Shown piece after piece: positions 26,473 through 35,659 of a DNA stretch of 64,000 bases. This DNA is from Roseospira marina (lineage in GTDB: Bacteria > Pseudomonadota > Alphaproteobacteria > Rhodospirillales > Rhodospirillaceae): contig NZ_JACIGJ010000005.1 in the NCBI RefSeq assembly GCF_014197855.1, forward strand, positions 124,001-188,000, given 5' to 3'. Each line of letters starts with the position of its first letter. The first letter of the stretch is position 1. The position numbers and the translations under genes were made by a program. The notes below the pieces were generated by a model. That model had not been told where the DNA came from. It searched no databases and saw only the letters and a list, made by a program, of their open reading frames with translations.

Positions 26473-27711
26473 ATGGATCTGACGGGTGTGCTCGAGGCGT
26501 TCGGAGACTCGAGCACCATTGTGGTCGGCGGTCTGTTGATCGGCCTGCTGTTCGGTGGCTTTGCGCAGCGCAGCCGGTTCTGCCTGCGCGCGGCCGTGAT
26601 TGAATTCGCGCGCGGCTCGGTCGGCCCCAAGATGGCGTTGTGGCTGGTGGCCTTCGCGACCGCCGTTCTCAGCACGCAGGCGCTTATTCAGGCTGGCCTG
26701 CTGGATGTCGGGGCGGCGCGCCAGCTCGGGGCGGCCGGCAGCCTGTCCGGCGCGATCATCGGCGGTTTGATGTTCGGTGTCGGGATGATCCTGACCCGGG
26801 GTTGCTCAAGCCGCCTGCTGGTGCTGTCGGCGACCGGGAATCTGCGGGCGTTGCTCTCTGGATTGATCTTCGCGGTGACCGCGCAGGCCTCCCTGCGCGG
26901 GGTGCTCGCGCCGGTGCGCGAGACGCTGGCCGGGCTGTGGGTGGTGGACGCACCGTCCGTATTGAACGGGCTCACGCTGCTTGGGCTCGATGCGCAGGCC
27001 GGCGTGGTGATCGGCATCGTCCTGTTCGGCCTCGCGCTGTATTTCGCCGCCCGCAACCGGCTGTCGGCCTGGGCCTGGGTCGGGGGCCTGGGCGTCGGCG
27101 CGACGATCGCCGTGGGCTGGCTGTTCACCTACAGCCTGTCCTATCAGGCCTGGGATCCGGTGGCGGTGAAAAGCCTCAGCTTTACCGGGCCGTCGGCCGA
27201 TGCTCTGATGCTGGTGCTCAGCCCGCTGAGTGGCGTGCTCGACTTCGACAACGGGCTGGTGCCTGGCGTGTTCCTGGGGGCGTTTCTCGCCGCCTGGGTG
27301 AGTGGCGACCTTCGGCTTCAGGGGTTCACGGGCGGCTACGGGATGCGGCGGTACATCGTCGGCGCCGCGTTCATGGGGTTCGGCGGCATGCTGGCGGGCG
27401 GCTGCGCGGTCGGGGCCGGTCTCACCGGCGGCTCGGTGTTCGCGCTGACCGCCTGGACCGCGCTGTTCTGCATGTGGGTCGGAGCGGCGCTGGCCGATTG
27501 GATCGTGGACCGCGCAGGGCTGCTGTTGCAGGACGATGCCGCAGCGGGAGAGAACGCCCAGGCCAACGCCATCGCGCGCGGCGGCTGGGTGTTCCTGCCG
27601 GAGTGGCGGCGCAGGCGGACGGTCGACACGGCGGCGGAGCCCATCCCCGTCAGCGCTTCCGTGGATGCGGTGGACGCGACGGAGACCGGTCGCAAGGTCC
27701 TCGTCTCCTGA
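26473..27711 (+). CDS. YeeE/YedE family membrane protein (sulfur-compound transporter)
   Basis: The 412-residue polytopic membrane protein has two sulf_transp repeats. The first carries LTRGCSSRLLV and the second AGGCAVGAGLTGGS; the cysteines in RGC and GGC match those that relay thiosulfate in TsuA-type YeeE. It probably imports thiosulfate or another small sulfur species, or serves selenium metabolism. The C-terminal 50 residues are hydrophilic. ATG at 26473 is preceded by GGGAGACGAGAC. It stands alone, converging on the lipocalin gene 25 bases downstream. No TusA-like or rhodanese partner is adjacent. Confidence 0.88.
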   Translation: MDLTGVLEAFGDSSTIVVGGLLIGLLFGGFAQRSRFCLRAAVIEFARGSVGPKMALWLVAFATAVLSTQALIQAGLLDVGAARQLGAAGSLSGAIIGGLMFGVGMILTRGCSSRLLVLSATGNLRALLSGLIFAVTAQASLRGVLAPVRETLAGLWVVDAPSVLNGLTLLGLDAQAGVVIGIVLFGLALYFAARNRLSAWAWVGGLGVGATIAVGWLFTYSLSYQAWDPVAVKSLSFTGPSADALMLVLSPLSGVLDFDNGLVPGVFLGAFLAAWVSGDLRLQGFTGGYGMRRYIVGAAFMGFGGMLAGGCAVGAGLTGGSVFALTAWTALFCMWVGAALADWIVDRAGLLLQDDAAAGENAQANAIARGGWVFLPEWRRRRTVDTAAEPIPVSASVDAVDATETGRKVLVS

Positions 27712-27736
27712 TGCGTGCCGCCGCCAGTGGCGCGGG

Positions 27737-28297
27737 TTAGCGGCTTTCGCAAACCGGTCCGGACTGGTCGACCCGCACCAAGTCCGCGACCGGATAGCCC
27801 ATGTCTCGGGCCTGCCGCATGAGGGCCTTGCGGATCTCCGGATCCAGGGTAGGCGTGCGCGACAAAATCCACAGGAAGTCCCGCGTCGGCCCGCCGGCCA
27901 GGGCCCACTGATAGTCGGCATGGTCCAGGGCCAGGACATGCAGACCGCCCGGGAAGGGCGACGTCAGAGTTACGGCGAAGCTGCCCACGTCCGGGCCAGC
28001 GCGCAGGCGGGCCGAGCCTTCCACGGTTTCCCAGGCGCAGGCGGTCGGGTTCCAGGCGCGGTTGAACACCGCCACCGTGCCGTCCGGACGCGGCTGGTAG
28101 GTCGCCCGCACATTGGTCAGGCCGCTTTCAAACGTGTGGTCCAGGCGCATGATTTCGTACCATGTGCCGGAAAACCGCGTCGGGTCGAAGCCGGTGACCG
28201 GCGCCACACCTTCGGGCACCCCGGTGCAGCCGGAGACCGCCAGGGCCGCAGCGGCCAACACCGCGTTTCTCCAGCCGGTCCAGGTCCATTCGCGCAT
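27737..28297 (-). CDS. Lipocalin family outer-membrane lipoprotein (Blc-like)
   Basis: The 186-residue lipoprotein has a signal peptide ending in a lipobox, AVSGC. The lipocalin signature FSGTWYEIMRLDHTFE at about residues 42-57 is followed by LTNVRATYQ, as in bacterial lipocalin Blc. Such proteins sit on the periplasmic face of the outer membrane and bind fatty acids or lysophospholipids during envelope stress. ATG at 28297 has GGAG nine bases upstream; a GTG five codons earlier (28312) has none. It lies 29 bases after the dehalogenase gene on the same strand, so the two may be co-transcribed. Confidence 0.9.
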   Translation of the reverse strand: MREWTWTGWRNAVLAAAALAVSGCTGVPEGVAPVTGFDPTRFSGTWYEIMRLDHTFESGLTNVRATYQPRPDGTVAVFNRAWNPTACAWETVEGSARLRAGPDVGSFAVTLTSPFPGGLHVLALDHADYQWALAGGPTRDFLWILSRTPTLDPEIRKALMRQARDMGYPVADLVRVDQSGPVCESR

Positions 28298-28326
28298 CGT
28301 ACGGGGCTCCACAGGAGGCGACAGGA

Positions 28327-29043
28327 TTACCGAAAGGCCGGATCGGACACCAGGTCGGGCAACCCGTCAAGAGAGTCCAGCTCCGCCATGGGGACACCGG
28401 GCAGGCGTTCGGCCGGGGCGTTGCGCCGGTTTACCCAGACGGTGCGGAATCCGAACGTCGCCGCGCCGGCCACATCCCAGCCATTGGACGACACGAACAT
28501 CAGCCGGCCGGCCTCGCAGCCGAAGCGGACGCATCCCAGTTCGTAGGCGGCCGGGGCGGGCTTGAACACCCCGACCGTGTCCACCGATAACAGGTCGTCG
28601 AGCACTCCCGCCAAACCCGCGCTGTCAGTGGCCGCTTGCAGCATGTCCGGGGCGCCGTTGGACAGAATAGCCGTGCCGACGCCCTTGTCCCGCAGGGTCG
28701 CGAGCATGCCCGGCACCTCGGGATAGGCGTCCAGGGTCATGTACACGTCCATCAGCCGGTCGGTCAGCCCGGGGGCTGGGACCTGCCCAACAGCGGCGAA
28801 GGCGTAGTCCAGCGCTTCCGCCGTAATCACGCGAAAGTCCGTGTAGCGGTCCATCAGGCTGCGGAGCCAGGTGTATTCCAGTTGCCGCGTGCGCCAGATC
28901 TCGGCCACGCTTTCCCAGGCGGGGCCGATCTCGTCTTTCAGGCGACGGGCCGCCGAGGTTATGTCGAACAGCGTGCCATAGGCGTCGAACAGGCAGGCGA
29001 CGATCGGGCCGGGCGGCGCGGCGGGCCAGGGGGGCGTGGACAC
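28327..29043 (-). CDS. HAD-superfamily (S)-2-haloacid dehalogenase-type hydrolase
   Basis: The 238-residue cytoplasmic hydrolase has the four type II haloacid dehalogenase motifs: ACLFDAYGTLFD with the nucleophile Asp, ILSNG, the Lys in GVFKPAP, and FVSSNGWDVAGA. The SSNGWD form is characteristic of L-2-haloacid dehalogenases rather than HAD phosphatases. They remove halide from short 2-haloalkanoates such as chloroacetate. The GTG at 29043 is preceded by AAAGGAG at about 7 bases; a longer GTG start at 29064 is less likely. Actual substrate not provable here. Confidence 0.87.
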   Translation of the reverse strand: MSTPPWPAAPPGPIVACLFDAYGTLFDITSAARRLKDEIGPAWESVAEIWRTRQLEYTWLRSLMDRYTDFRVITAEALDYAFAAVGQVPAPGLTDRLMDVYMTLDAYPEVPGMLATLRDKGVGTAILSNGAPDMLQAATDSAGLAGVLDDLLSVDTVGVFKPAPAAYELGCVRFGCEAGRLMFVSSNGWDVAGAATFGFRTVWVNRRNAPAERLPGVPMAELDSLDGLPDLVSDPAFR

Positions 29044-29082
29044 GAGACCTCTCCTTTCGAGCACGGCGGGCCAGAGTCAGGC

Positions 29083-31119
29083 TCAGCGTTGCAGGTCGCG
29101 GGCCAGCGTGGCGTCGGCGCTCGCCTCGCCCAGGCGGTGGCGGTACACCTGCGCCCCTTCCAGGACGCGCTGCACGTAGTTGCGGGTTTCCGAGAAGGGA
29201 ATCATCTCGATCCAGTCGATCACCTGCTCCACGTCCATCCGGCGCGGGTCTCCGTTCTCGCGCATCCATTGCACGGACCGTTGCGGGCCGGCGTTGTAGC
29301 CGGCGATCGCCAGCACATAGGACCCGCGAAAGTCATCCAGCAGCGAGGCGAAGTAGGCCGTGCCCAGCCGCGCGTTATGCCCCGGGTCGGTAACCAGCCG
29401 CAGCGGAGACGAGGACTCGCCCAGGCGCTGCGCCATGCGCTGCGCGGTAGAGGGCATGAGTTGCATGAGGCCGCGCGCGCCGGCACGGCTCACGGCCTCG
29501 GCGTTGAAGTTGCTCTCCTGGCGGATCAACCCCAACAGCAGCGCCGGCTCCGGCCGGTCGCCGGCCACCGGCGCCTGCTTCACGCCGGTCAGGACATCGG
29601 GGGGCAGCGGATAGCCGGCCTGGGGCAGCATCGTGCCGGCCAGGGCGGCGCGTCGGGCGAAAAACACCGCCATGTCCGGCCGGTCGGTGCGGGCGACGGC
29701 GTCGGCGGCCAGAAGGCGGAAGCCGGGCGTCGCGTCGTCATCGTTCAGCGCCAGAATGAACGGCAGCGCCGCGTCGATGAACCCGGCCTGATCCATCAGT
29801 TCGATCACATGAACACGCTCGTCGGCGGCGAAGCGGGCGCGGTCGGCGTCCGTGACCGGCGGGCGGGCGTCCAGATGGTCCCCCAGCCGTTCCCCTAGCG
29901 CCTCGACGGCGAGTTGGCCATAGAAGGTCTCGGCGTGCTGCGCGGCCTTGCGGTACCAGTCGCGCGCGCGGTCGCGCTGACCCAACGCGCTGGCGGCGCG
30001 TCCGGCCCAGTAGGCGGCGCGGGACAGGCTCTGGGGGTAGGAGACCCCGGCGTGCATGGTCTCGAAGTGGGGCAGGGCCTTGGCCGGCTCGCGCAGGAAC
30101 CGCAGCAGGATCCAGCCGGCCATCCACTCCCCGGTGGCGAAGCCGACGCCCCGGTCCTGGCCATGGTTGGCGAAGATCTCATAGGCGCGCGTCACGTGGC
30201 CGCGCTGCAAAGCCTCCCGTCCCAGATACGCCCGCTCATAGGCCCAGGCGTCCGGCCGGCCCAGGTTCGCCGACGGGTGCGACAGCAGTTCCACGGCACG
30301 GTCGTACAGGTCCCGCTTCCGCCGCCAGACCAGCCGGTCGTACACAAGACCCGGATCGTCGCGCAGGCTGCGCGGCACCCGGTCGATGGCGGCATCGACA
30401 CCGGCGGCGTTTGTCATCAGACGGATGCGGGCCTCGGCCAGGCGCTGGTGTCCGTCGTCGACCAGCGGCATCAGGCGCCGGGCCTCGTCGACCGACTGGT
30501 CCCACAGCAGTTCCGACAGGCGCTCGTTGTGGTCGCGGGGGCGCAGCGATCCGCGAAACACGTCCAGGAACGCGACCGCCTCGGTATGGGTGAAATGACC
30601 GTGGATCCAGGCGTCGCGGGCGGCATCGCGGGCGGCGTCATGCTGGCCGGCGGCGCTCAGCGCGCGGGCGTGGGCCACCCGACCGTCGGTCGTCAGCGGT
30701 GGGTAGCGCTTGAACCAGGCGATAACGCGGCGCGGATCCTCCAGCCCGGTCAGCGCCCGTTCCGCCGACCGCCGCAGGGCATAGCTGTGCGGCCAGCCGG
30801 GGTTGGCCTCCAGGAAGCCGGAAATCGCCGCGAAGCTACCGAGCCCATCTTTCAGGCGCGCCCATTCCACCACCTTGCGGGCGACCGGATCGCCCAGGCG
30901 CCCGGCCAGGGCCAGGGCGGTGTCATAGTCCCGGTCCTGCAACGCCTCCAGCGCGGCCCCGAACGGCCCGGAGTACGGCGGGATCTGGGCGAGTGCCGGC
31001 CCCGGCCGGAGCGGGCCGACGGCAGCCAGCGAGACGGCAACGCAGGCGGCGAACAGGATCGCAGGCGTCCCGCGCCGCCGCGCGGGGCGAGTGGCGGCGA
31101 TGGTCCAGCGCGAGGCCAT
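29083..31119 (-). CDS. Soluble-type lytic transglycosylase (Slt family)
   Basis: The 678-residue exported murein lytic transglycosylase cleaves the MurNAc-GlcNAc bond to give anhydro-muropeptides. The signal peptide ends near GPALAQ (residue 45). A long alpha-helical solenoid (U/L-domain-like, residues about 50-480) precedes the catalytic domain. That domain has [12 protein letters not shown] with the catalytic Glu, [13 protein letters not shown], and AIAGYNAGP, all classic family 1 motifs. ATG at 31119. Length and layout match alphaproteobacterial Slt70-like proteins, here involved in wall turnover and perhaps flagellar or pilus passage. Confidence 0.92.
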   Translation of the reverse strand: MASRWTIAATRPARRRGTPAILFAACVAVSLAAVGPLRPGPALAQIPPYSGPFGAALEALQDRDYDTALALAGRLGDPVARKVVEWARLKDGLGSFAAISGFLEANPGWPHSYALRRSAERALTGLEDPRRVIAWFKRYPPLTTDGRVAHARALSAAGQHDAARDAARDAWIHGHFTHTEAVAFLDVFRGSLRPRDHNERLSELLWDQSVDEARRLMPLVDDGHQRLAEARIRLMTNAAGVDAAIDRVPRSLRDDPGLVYDRLVWRRKRDLYDRAVELLSHPSANLGRPDAWAYERAYLGREALQRGHVTRAYEIFANHGQDRGVGFATGEWMAGWILLRFLREPAKALPHFETMHAGVSYPQSLSRAAYWAGRAASALGQRDRARDWYRKAAQHAETFYGQLAVEALGERLGDHLDARPPVTDADRARFAADERVHVIELMDQAGFIDAALPFILALNDDDATPGFRLLAADAVARTDRPDMAVFFARRAALAGTMLPQAGYPLPPDVLTGVKQAPVAGDRPEPALLLGLIRQESNFNAEAVSRAGARGLMQLMPSTAQRMAQRLGESSSPLRLVTDPGHNARLGTAYFASLLDDFRGSYVLAIAGYNAGPQRSVQWMRENGDPRRMDVEQVIDWIEMIPFSETRNYVQRVLEGAQVYRHRLGEASADATLARDLQR

Positions 31120-31433
31120 GGCGCGGCTCCTCCAGGGAATCGAGTCGGACGGTGGTGCACCCTTTCAGCGCGTGGGCCCCGCTTCGTTCGGAAACGGGAG
31201 CCACGCGGCTCCGGTTCGCCATCCTGAGGCCGTCGTTGCGCGAGGGCAAGAGCTCTCCGGGGCTGGGATCCCCTTGTTCATGCAAATGTCTATGCTACAA
31301 GGAAGGGTCTCGCTGCGGGGGTGTTCGGACCGTTCGGCCGCGCACCGCCTCGTCCCGCGGCGGGACTACCCCATCCGCCGCCGGGCGCATCCGCGTCCGG
31401 CGACATGATACTTTTGGCGAGAGACAGCGTGTC
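31120..31433. other. Divergent intergenic region slt / dapA
   Basis: The 314 bases hold promoters for the divergent slt-like gene and dapA. I see one weak sigma-70-like pair toward dapA (TTGTTC 31274-31279, 16 bases, TACAAG 31296-31301) and no gene. Confidence 0.4.
31274..31301 (+). promoter_or_regulatory. Weak candidate promoter for dapA
   Basis: TTGTTC and TACAAG are separated by 16 bases in the only AT-richer patch before dapA. They lie about 130 bases upstream of the start codon. Confidence 0.33.
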
Positions 31434-32318
31434 ATGGTCATGTTTCAGGGCTCCCTGACAGCCCTCGTTACGCCGTTTGCGGCCTCCGGGGCCGTCGACG
31501 AGCGTGCGTTTCAGGATTTCGTGGACTGGCAGATCACCCAAGGCACCGAGGGTGTCATTCCCGTCGGGACCACCGGGGAATCCCCGACCCTGACGCATGA
31601 CGAACACAAACGGGTCGTCGAACTGTGCGTGGAAGCCGCCGCCGGTCGTGCGCCCGTGATCGCCGGGACCGGTTCGAATTCGACGCATGAGGCCATCGAC
31701 TTCACCCGTCACGCCAAAGCCAGCGGTGCCGATGCCGCGCTGGTGGTCACGCCGTACTACAACAAGCCCACGCAAGAGGGTCTGTACCAGCACTTCAAGG
31801 CGATTCACGACGCCGCCGACCTGCCGATCGTGATCTACAACATCCCCGGCCGCAGCGTCGTGGACATGTCGATCGACACGATGACCCGGCTGGCGGCGCT
31901 GCCGAACATCGTCGGCGTGAAGGATGCCACCAACGATCTGGCCCGTCCGCTGGCGACCCGGTTGGCCATCGGGCCGGACTTCTGCCTGCTGTCGGGCGAG
32001 GACGCGACCATTGCCGCGTTCCTGGGGCAGGGTGGACACGGCTGCATTTCGGTCACGGCCAACGTGGCGCCCGCGCTGTGTGCGCAGTTGCACAAGGCGT
32101 GGCGTGACGGGGACCTCGCGACGTTCGCCGCGGTGCGCGACCGGCTGATGCCGCTGCACGCCGCGATGTTTGTCGAAACGAGCCCGGGACCGGTGAAATA
32201 CGCCGTGTCGTTGCTGGGTCGGGGCTCGGCCGCCATGCGCCTGCCGATGGTGCCGATCGCGGAATCGTCCCGCGTGCTGGTCGAAGCGGCGATGCGCACG
32301 GCGGGCCTGCTGGCCTGA
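31434..32318 (+). CDS. dapA: 4-hydroxy-tetrahydrodipicolinate synthase
   Basis: The 294-residue TIM-barrel aldolase condenses pyruvate with aspartate semialdehyde, the first committed step of lysine and diaminopimelate synthesis. [10 protein letters not shown] contains the catalytic-triad Thr. IYNIPGRS contains the catalytic Tyr, GVKDAT the Schiff-base Lys, and LSGED the family end motif. Length is typical (290-300). The ATG at 31434 or the Met two codons later (31440) could start it. The downstream smpB is on the same strand 86 bases away; dapA-smpB adjacency is common in Alphaproteobacteria. Confidence 0.96.
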   Translation: MVMFQGSLTALVTPFAASGAVDERAFQDFVDWQITQGTEGVIPVGTTGESPTLTHDEHKRVVELCVEAAAGRAPVIAGTGSNSTHEAIDFTRHAKASGADAALVVTPYYNKPTQEGLYQHFKAIHDAADLPIVIYNIPGRSVVDMSIDTMTRLAALPNIVGVKDATNDLARPLATRLAIGPDFCLLSGEDATIAAFLGQGGHGCISVTANVAPALCAQLHKAWRDGDLATFAAVRDRLMPLHAAMFVETSPGPVKYAVSLLGRGSAAMRLPMVPIAESSRVLVEAAMRTAGLLA

Positions 32319-32404
32319 CCCCGCGCACACGGCGAGATGAATGAGGACCCGGTGCCCCTGCTCCCTTGCGGCGAGTGGGGGCTCCGGCCCATATGGACGC
32401 GATC

Positions 32405-32896
32405 ATGGCCAAACCGAAGGACAGACGAGGCGGGACGCTGATCTCGACGGGCCGCGTGGCGGAGAACCGGCGGGCGCGGCACGACTACGCCATCGACGAG
32501 ACGTTCGAGGCTGGGATCGTGCTGTATGGCACCGAGGTCAAATCGCTGCGCCAGGGGCGGGCGAACCTGTCGGACTCCTATGCCGGCGGCAAGGAGGATG
32601 AACTCTACCTGTTCAACCTGCACATTCCCGAATACGGCAACGCCAAGCACTTCACCCACGAACCCCGTCGGCCGCGCAAACTGCTGATGCGTAAGCGCGA
32701 AATCCAGAAGCTCATGGGCGCGGTCAGCCGCAAGGGCATGACCTTGGTGCCGCTGACCCTGTATTTCAACGCGCGCGGGCTGGCCAAGGTGCAGATCGGC
32801 CTGGGGCAGGGCAAGCGGACGGTCGACAAGCGCGAGACCGCCAAGCAGCGCGACTGGAACCGCCAGAAACAACGCCTGCTGCGCGACAAGGGATAG
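32405..32896 (+). CDS. smpB: SsrA-binding protein SmpB
   Basis: The 163-residue RNA-binding protein of trans-translation delivers tmRNA to stalled ribosomes. Family motifs: [20 protein letters not shown] near the N-terminus, [10 protein letters not shown], and LLMRKREI. The basic C-terminal tail ([22 protein letters not shown] region) enters the mRNA channel. ATG at 32405 (MAKPKD) was chosen over an upstream Met at 32366 because the family starts there. No ssrA gene was found in the window. Confidence 0.95.
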   Translation: MAKPKDRRGGTLISTGRVAENRRARHDYAIDETFEAGIVLYGTEVKSLRQGRANLSDSYAGGKEDELYLFNLHIPEYGNAKHFTHEPRRPRKLLMRKREIQKLMGAVSRKGMTLVPLTLYFNARGLAKVQIGLGQGKRTVDKRETAKQRDWNRQKQRLLRDKG

Positions 32897-32974
32897 CCGG
32901 GCGGGCGATCCGGGGGACGCGCCGGCCCGTATACGTCGCAGATCCAAAGCTTTCGAGCAGGAGGGACCCGACGC

Positions 32975-33562
32975 ATGGCACGTTCGCTTCGCAAAACCCT
33001 GGGCGGCGCGGCCGCCGCCGCCCTGACCGCCACCGGTCTGTCGTCTGCGGCTCCGGCCGCGACCGGGAACGGACAGACCGCCCACGCCTTTCAGTTCACA
33101 TCCATCGACGGGGCGCCGGTGCCGCTCGACCAGTTCGCGGGCAAGGCGGTGCTGATCGTGAACACGGCGTCCAAGTGCGGCTTCACACCGCAATACGAGG
33201 GGCTCCAGGCGCTGTGGGAGGCCTACCGCGATCGGGGGCTGGTGGTGTTGGGCGTGCCCTCCAATGACTTCGGTGGCCAGGAACCGGGCTCCGAGGAGGA
33301 GATCAAGTCGTTCTGCACCGTGAACTTCAACATCAACTTCCCGATGACGGAAAAGGAAGTCGTGTCCGGGGACGGGGCGCATCCGTTCTATGCCTGGGCC
33401 CGTGAGCAGGTTGGATTTGTCGGATCACCCAAGTGGAACTTCCACAAGTACCTGATCGCGCCTGACGGCACGCTGGTGGACTGGTTTTCGTCCGTGACCA
33501 AGCCACAGTCCGACCGGCTGGTGGCGGCCGTGGAAAAAGTCTTGCCCGACGCGACGCAGTGA
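32975..33562 (+). CDS. Glutathione peroxidase family protein, exported Cys-type
   Basis: The 195-residue thiol peroxidase has an Ala-rich N-terminal signal-like segment (AAAAALTATGLSSAAPA), so it is probably periplasmic. The peroxidatic Cys lies in NTASKCGFTPQY. The partner Gln (PSNDFGGQEPGS) and Trp (KWNFHKYL) complete the catalytic triad. It has Cys rather than selenocysteine, as in BtuE-type enzymes that may use thioredoxin. ATG at 32975 follows GCAGGAGG with good spacing. It converges on the uracil-DNA glycosylase gene 43 bases downstream. Confidence 0.92.
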   Translation: MARSLRKTLGGAAAAALTATGLSSAAPAATGNGQTAHAFQFTSIDGAPVPLDQFAGKAVLIVNTASKCGFTPQYEGLQALWEAYRDRGLVVLGVPSNDFGGQEPGSEEEIKSFCTVNFNINFPMTEKEVVSGDGAHPFYAWAREQVGFVGSPKWNFHKYLIAPDGTLVDWFSSVTKPQSDRLVAAVEKVLPDATQ

Positions 33563-33605
33563 ACCCGCCCGGAAAGAAGATGCTCCGAAAGGGGCGTGCG
33601 CGGGC

Positions 33606-34259
33606 TTAGCGCGCCGCCTCGGCGCAGGCCGCGACCACCGTGCGGAACATCTCGGGTGTCAGGCGTCGAGTGTTCTGGTTGTAGCGGGAGCAATGGTAGG
33701 TGTCGAACAGGTGCCGGCCCTCGGGGAGCGCATGGACAGCGCCATGCGCGAAGGGCATCGCGGCCAGCCGCTGACCGAACGCCCGCACCACCGAATCATG
33801 CGCGATCTTGCCGAGGGCCAGGATCACCCGGACGTTTGACAGGCCGTCCAGTTCATCGATCAGGAACGGGCGGCAGGTGTTGATCTCGGCCGGGGTGGGC
33901 TTGTTCTCCGGTGGTACGCAGCGGACCGCGTTGACGATCCGTGCCCCGCGCAGCGTGAAACCATCGTCCGGCCGGGCCGCGTAGGTGCCGGCCGCCAAGC
34001 CCTCCGCCGACAACGTCTCGTACAGGAGGTCGCCGGCGAAGTCGCCGGTGAACGGCCGACCGGTCCGGTTGGCGCCGCGCACACCCGGGGCCAGCCCGAC
34101 CACCAGCAGGCGCGCATCCGTCGGGCCAAAGGGCGGCACGGGCGCGTTGAACCAGTCCGGATGCGCGGCCGCGTTGCTGGCCCGATACGCGGCCAGCCTG
34201 GGGCAGAGCGCGCAGTCCGGCGCGGGCTGGCGCGGGGGGACCAGATCAGGGAGGCTCAT
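33606..34259 (-). CDS. Family 5 uracil-DNA glycosylase (UDGb)
   Basis: The 217-residue enzyme removes uracil, and in this family also hypoxanthine, from DNA. Motif A is GLAPGVRGANRTGRPFTGD, the Gly-rich form of UDGb that lacks the usual catalytic Asp/Asn after GLAP. Motif B is YHCSRYNQNT near residue 190. CALC near residue 16 with the later cysteines (RCVPP, NTCRPF) would ligate a 4Fe-4S cluster. ATG at 34259 follows CTGATC/CTCC context and fits the family length. It is separated from the NYN gene by 29 bases, same strand. Confidence 0.88.
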   Translation of the reverse strand: MSLPDLVPPRQPAPDCALCPRLAAYRASNAAAHPDWFNAPVPPFGPTDARLLVVGLAPGVRGANRTGRPFTGDFAGDLLYETLSAEGLAAGTYAARPDDGFTLRGARIVNAVRCVPPENKPTPAEINTCRPFLIDELDGLSNVRVILALGKIAHDSVVRAFGQRLAAMPFAHGAVHALPEGRHLFDTYHCSRYNQNTRRLTPEMFRTVVAACAEAAR

Positions 34260-34288
34260 GATCTCAATAGCACTTTATCGGGGGCGGC

Positions 34289-34960
34289 TCAGCGCGGGGT
34301 GGTGTCCACATCCTGACTGCTCAGAACCGACCCGGTGTCGGTGCTGCTGCGCGACTCCCGATCCCGCGACGTCTCCCGATACTCGCCCCGGGGCTCTCGC
34401 GTCTCCCTCGGTTCCCGCGGCTCGCGCTGCACCGGGCTGCGGGAGATGCTCGCCTCCAGGTCCAGCAGTTCCTGGAAGTTGTCGGCCTGACGTCGCAGTT
34501 CGTCCGCGACCATCGGCGGTTGTGATTTCACGGTGCTGACCACGGTCACCCGCAGACCCTTGCGCTGCACCGCCTCGACCAGGCGGCGGAAGTCACCGTC
34601 GCCGGAGAACAGCACGATATGATCCAGATGCGGGGCCATTTCCATGACATCGATGGCCAGTTCGATGTCCATGTTTCCCTTGCGCTTCAGCCGGCCCATG
34701 GCGTCGGTGAATTCCTTCGCCGGCTTGGTGACCATCGTGTAGCCGTTGTAGTCGAGCCAGTCGACCAGGGGGCGAATCGGGGAATACTCCTGGTCCTCGA
34801 CCAGCGCGGTGTAGTAAAAGGCCCGAATCAGTCGGCCCTTGGCCGCAAACAGTTCCAGAAGTCGCTTGTAGTCGATGTCAAAACCAAGGCCGCGGGCGGC
34901 GGCGTACAGGTTCGACCCGTCGATGAACAGGCCGATCCGCTCCTGAGGGTAGAAAATCAT
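34289..34960 (-). CDS. NYN domain (LabA/DUF88-like) putative nuclease
   Basis: The 223-residue protein has a PIN-like NYN domain: IGLFIDGSNLY at residues about 9-19, NMDIELAIDVMEM and VLFSGDGDF provide the clustered acidic residues of a metal-dependent RNase. The C-terminal 60 residues form a charged, repetitive tail rich in EPRE/ETRE units, probably disordered. ATG at 34960 has AAGGA eight bases upstream; a longer frame to 35065 lacks family sequence. Homologues act on RNA, but the target is unknown. It is divergent from folK with a dyad between them. Confidence 0.85.
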   Translation of the reverse strand: MIFYPQERIGLFIDGSNLYAAARGLGFDIDYKRLLELFAAKGRLIRAFYYTALVEDQEYSPIRPLVDWLDYNGYTMVTKPAKEFTDAMGRLKRKGNMDIELAIDVMEMAPHLDHIVLFSGDGDFRRLVEAVQRKGLRVTVVSTVKSQPPMVADELRRQADNFQELLDLEASISRSPVQREPREPRETREPRGEYRETSRDRESRSSTDTGSVLSSQDVDTTPR

Positions 34961-35060
34961 CGGTGAGGTCCTTAAAGCAGGCTGCTCCGGCAATAGCAAT
35001 GCCGACAATGCAAGTACAATAAGATCATGAAATGCGGGCTGGAAACCAAAGTTCCTGTCC

Positions 35061-35087
35061 CACAAATTTTAACTTAAGAAGTTTGTG
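35061..35087. promoter_or_regulatory. Dyad between NYN gene and folK
   Basis: CACAAA (35061-35066) mirrors TTTGTG (35082-35087) around an AT-rich centre that contains CTTAAG. It lies in the only AT-rich DNA between two divergent genes and is a candidate operator or overlapping promoter pair. Confidence 0.35.
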
Positions 35088-35134
35088 CGGCGGGCGCAAG
35101 GTTGAAACGGCTGGCCGGTAACAAGGACGACGAA

Positions 35135-35659
35135 ATGATTCTGATTGCGTTGGGGTCGAATTTACCGGGTCCGGGCGGAACACCGCGCGCGACCGTTGAG
35201 GCCGCGCTTGCGGCTCTGTCGCGCGCCGACCTGTCGGTCGTCGCGTGCTCGCCATGGTATCGGTCGGCGCCAGTGCCGCCGTCGGACCAGCCCTGGTTCG
35301 TGAACGGCGTTGCGCGTATTGCGTTTGATGGGGGCGGGCCTGCGGACCTTATGGCCCGTCTGCACACCGTGGAGGCCGCGTTCGGGCGGCGGCGGGATGG
35401 CACCCGCAACGCGGCGCGCACACTGGACCTGGATTTGCTCGACTTCGACGGTGCCATCTCGGACGCTGGACCGATTCTGCCGCACCCGCGCCTGACGGAC
35501 CGGGCGTTCGTGCTGCTGCCGCTGGCGGATGTGGCGTCGGACTGGCGTCATCCCGTGGACGGTCGGCCCGTCGCGGATCTCGTCGCCGCGCTCGGGCCGA
35601 TCGCGGGGATTGAACGCGACGAGACCGAAGAGGATCGGGCGACACCTACGTCGCGGTGA
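35135..35659 (+). CDS. folK: 2-amino-4-hydroxy-6-hydroxymethyldihydropteridine diphosphokinase
   Basis: The 174-residue HPPK transfers pyrophosphate from ATP to 6-hydroxymethyl-dihydropterin in folate synthesis. The N-terminus ILIALGSNLPGP, the VxRSxxWYRSAPV-like block (SPWYRSAPVPPSDQPWFVNGV), the signature ARTLDLDLLDFDG and PHPRLTDRAFVLLPL are all present. ATG at 35135 is preceded by AAGGACGA. The last 14 bases overlap the convergent FrnE-like gene. No other folate gene is adjacent. Confidence 0.95.
   Translation: MILIALGSNLPGPGGTPRATVEAALAALSRADLSVVACSPWYRSAPVPPSDQPWFVNGVARIAFDGGGPADLMARLHTVEAAFGRRRDGTRNAARTLDLDLLDFDGAISDAGPILPHPRLTDRAFVLLPLADVASDWRHPVDGRPVADLVAALGPIAGIERDETEEDRATPTSR

Noticed and set aside
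32897-32974. tmRNA gene next to smpB
   Set aside because: The gap is only 78 bases, too short for ssrA, and no tRNA-like ends were seen.
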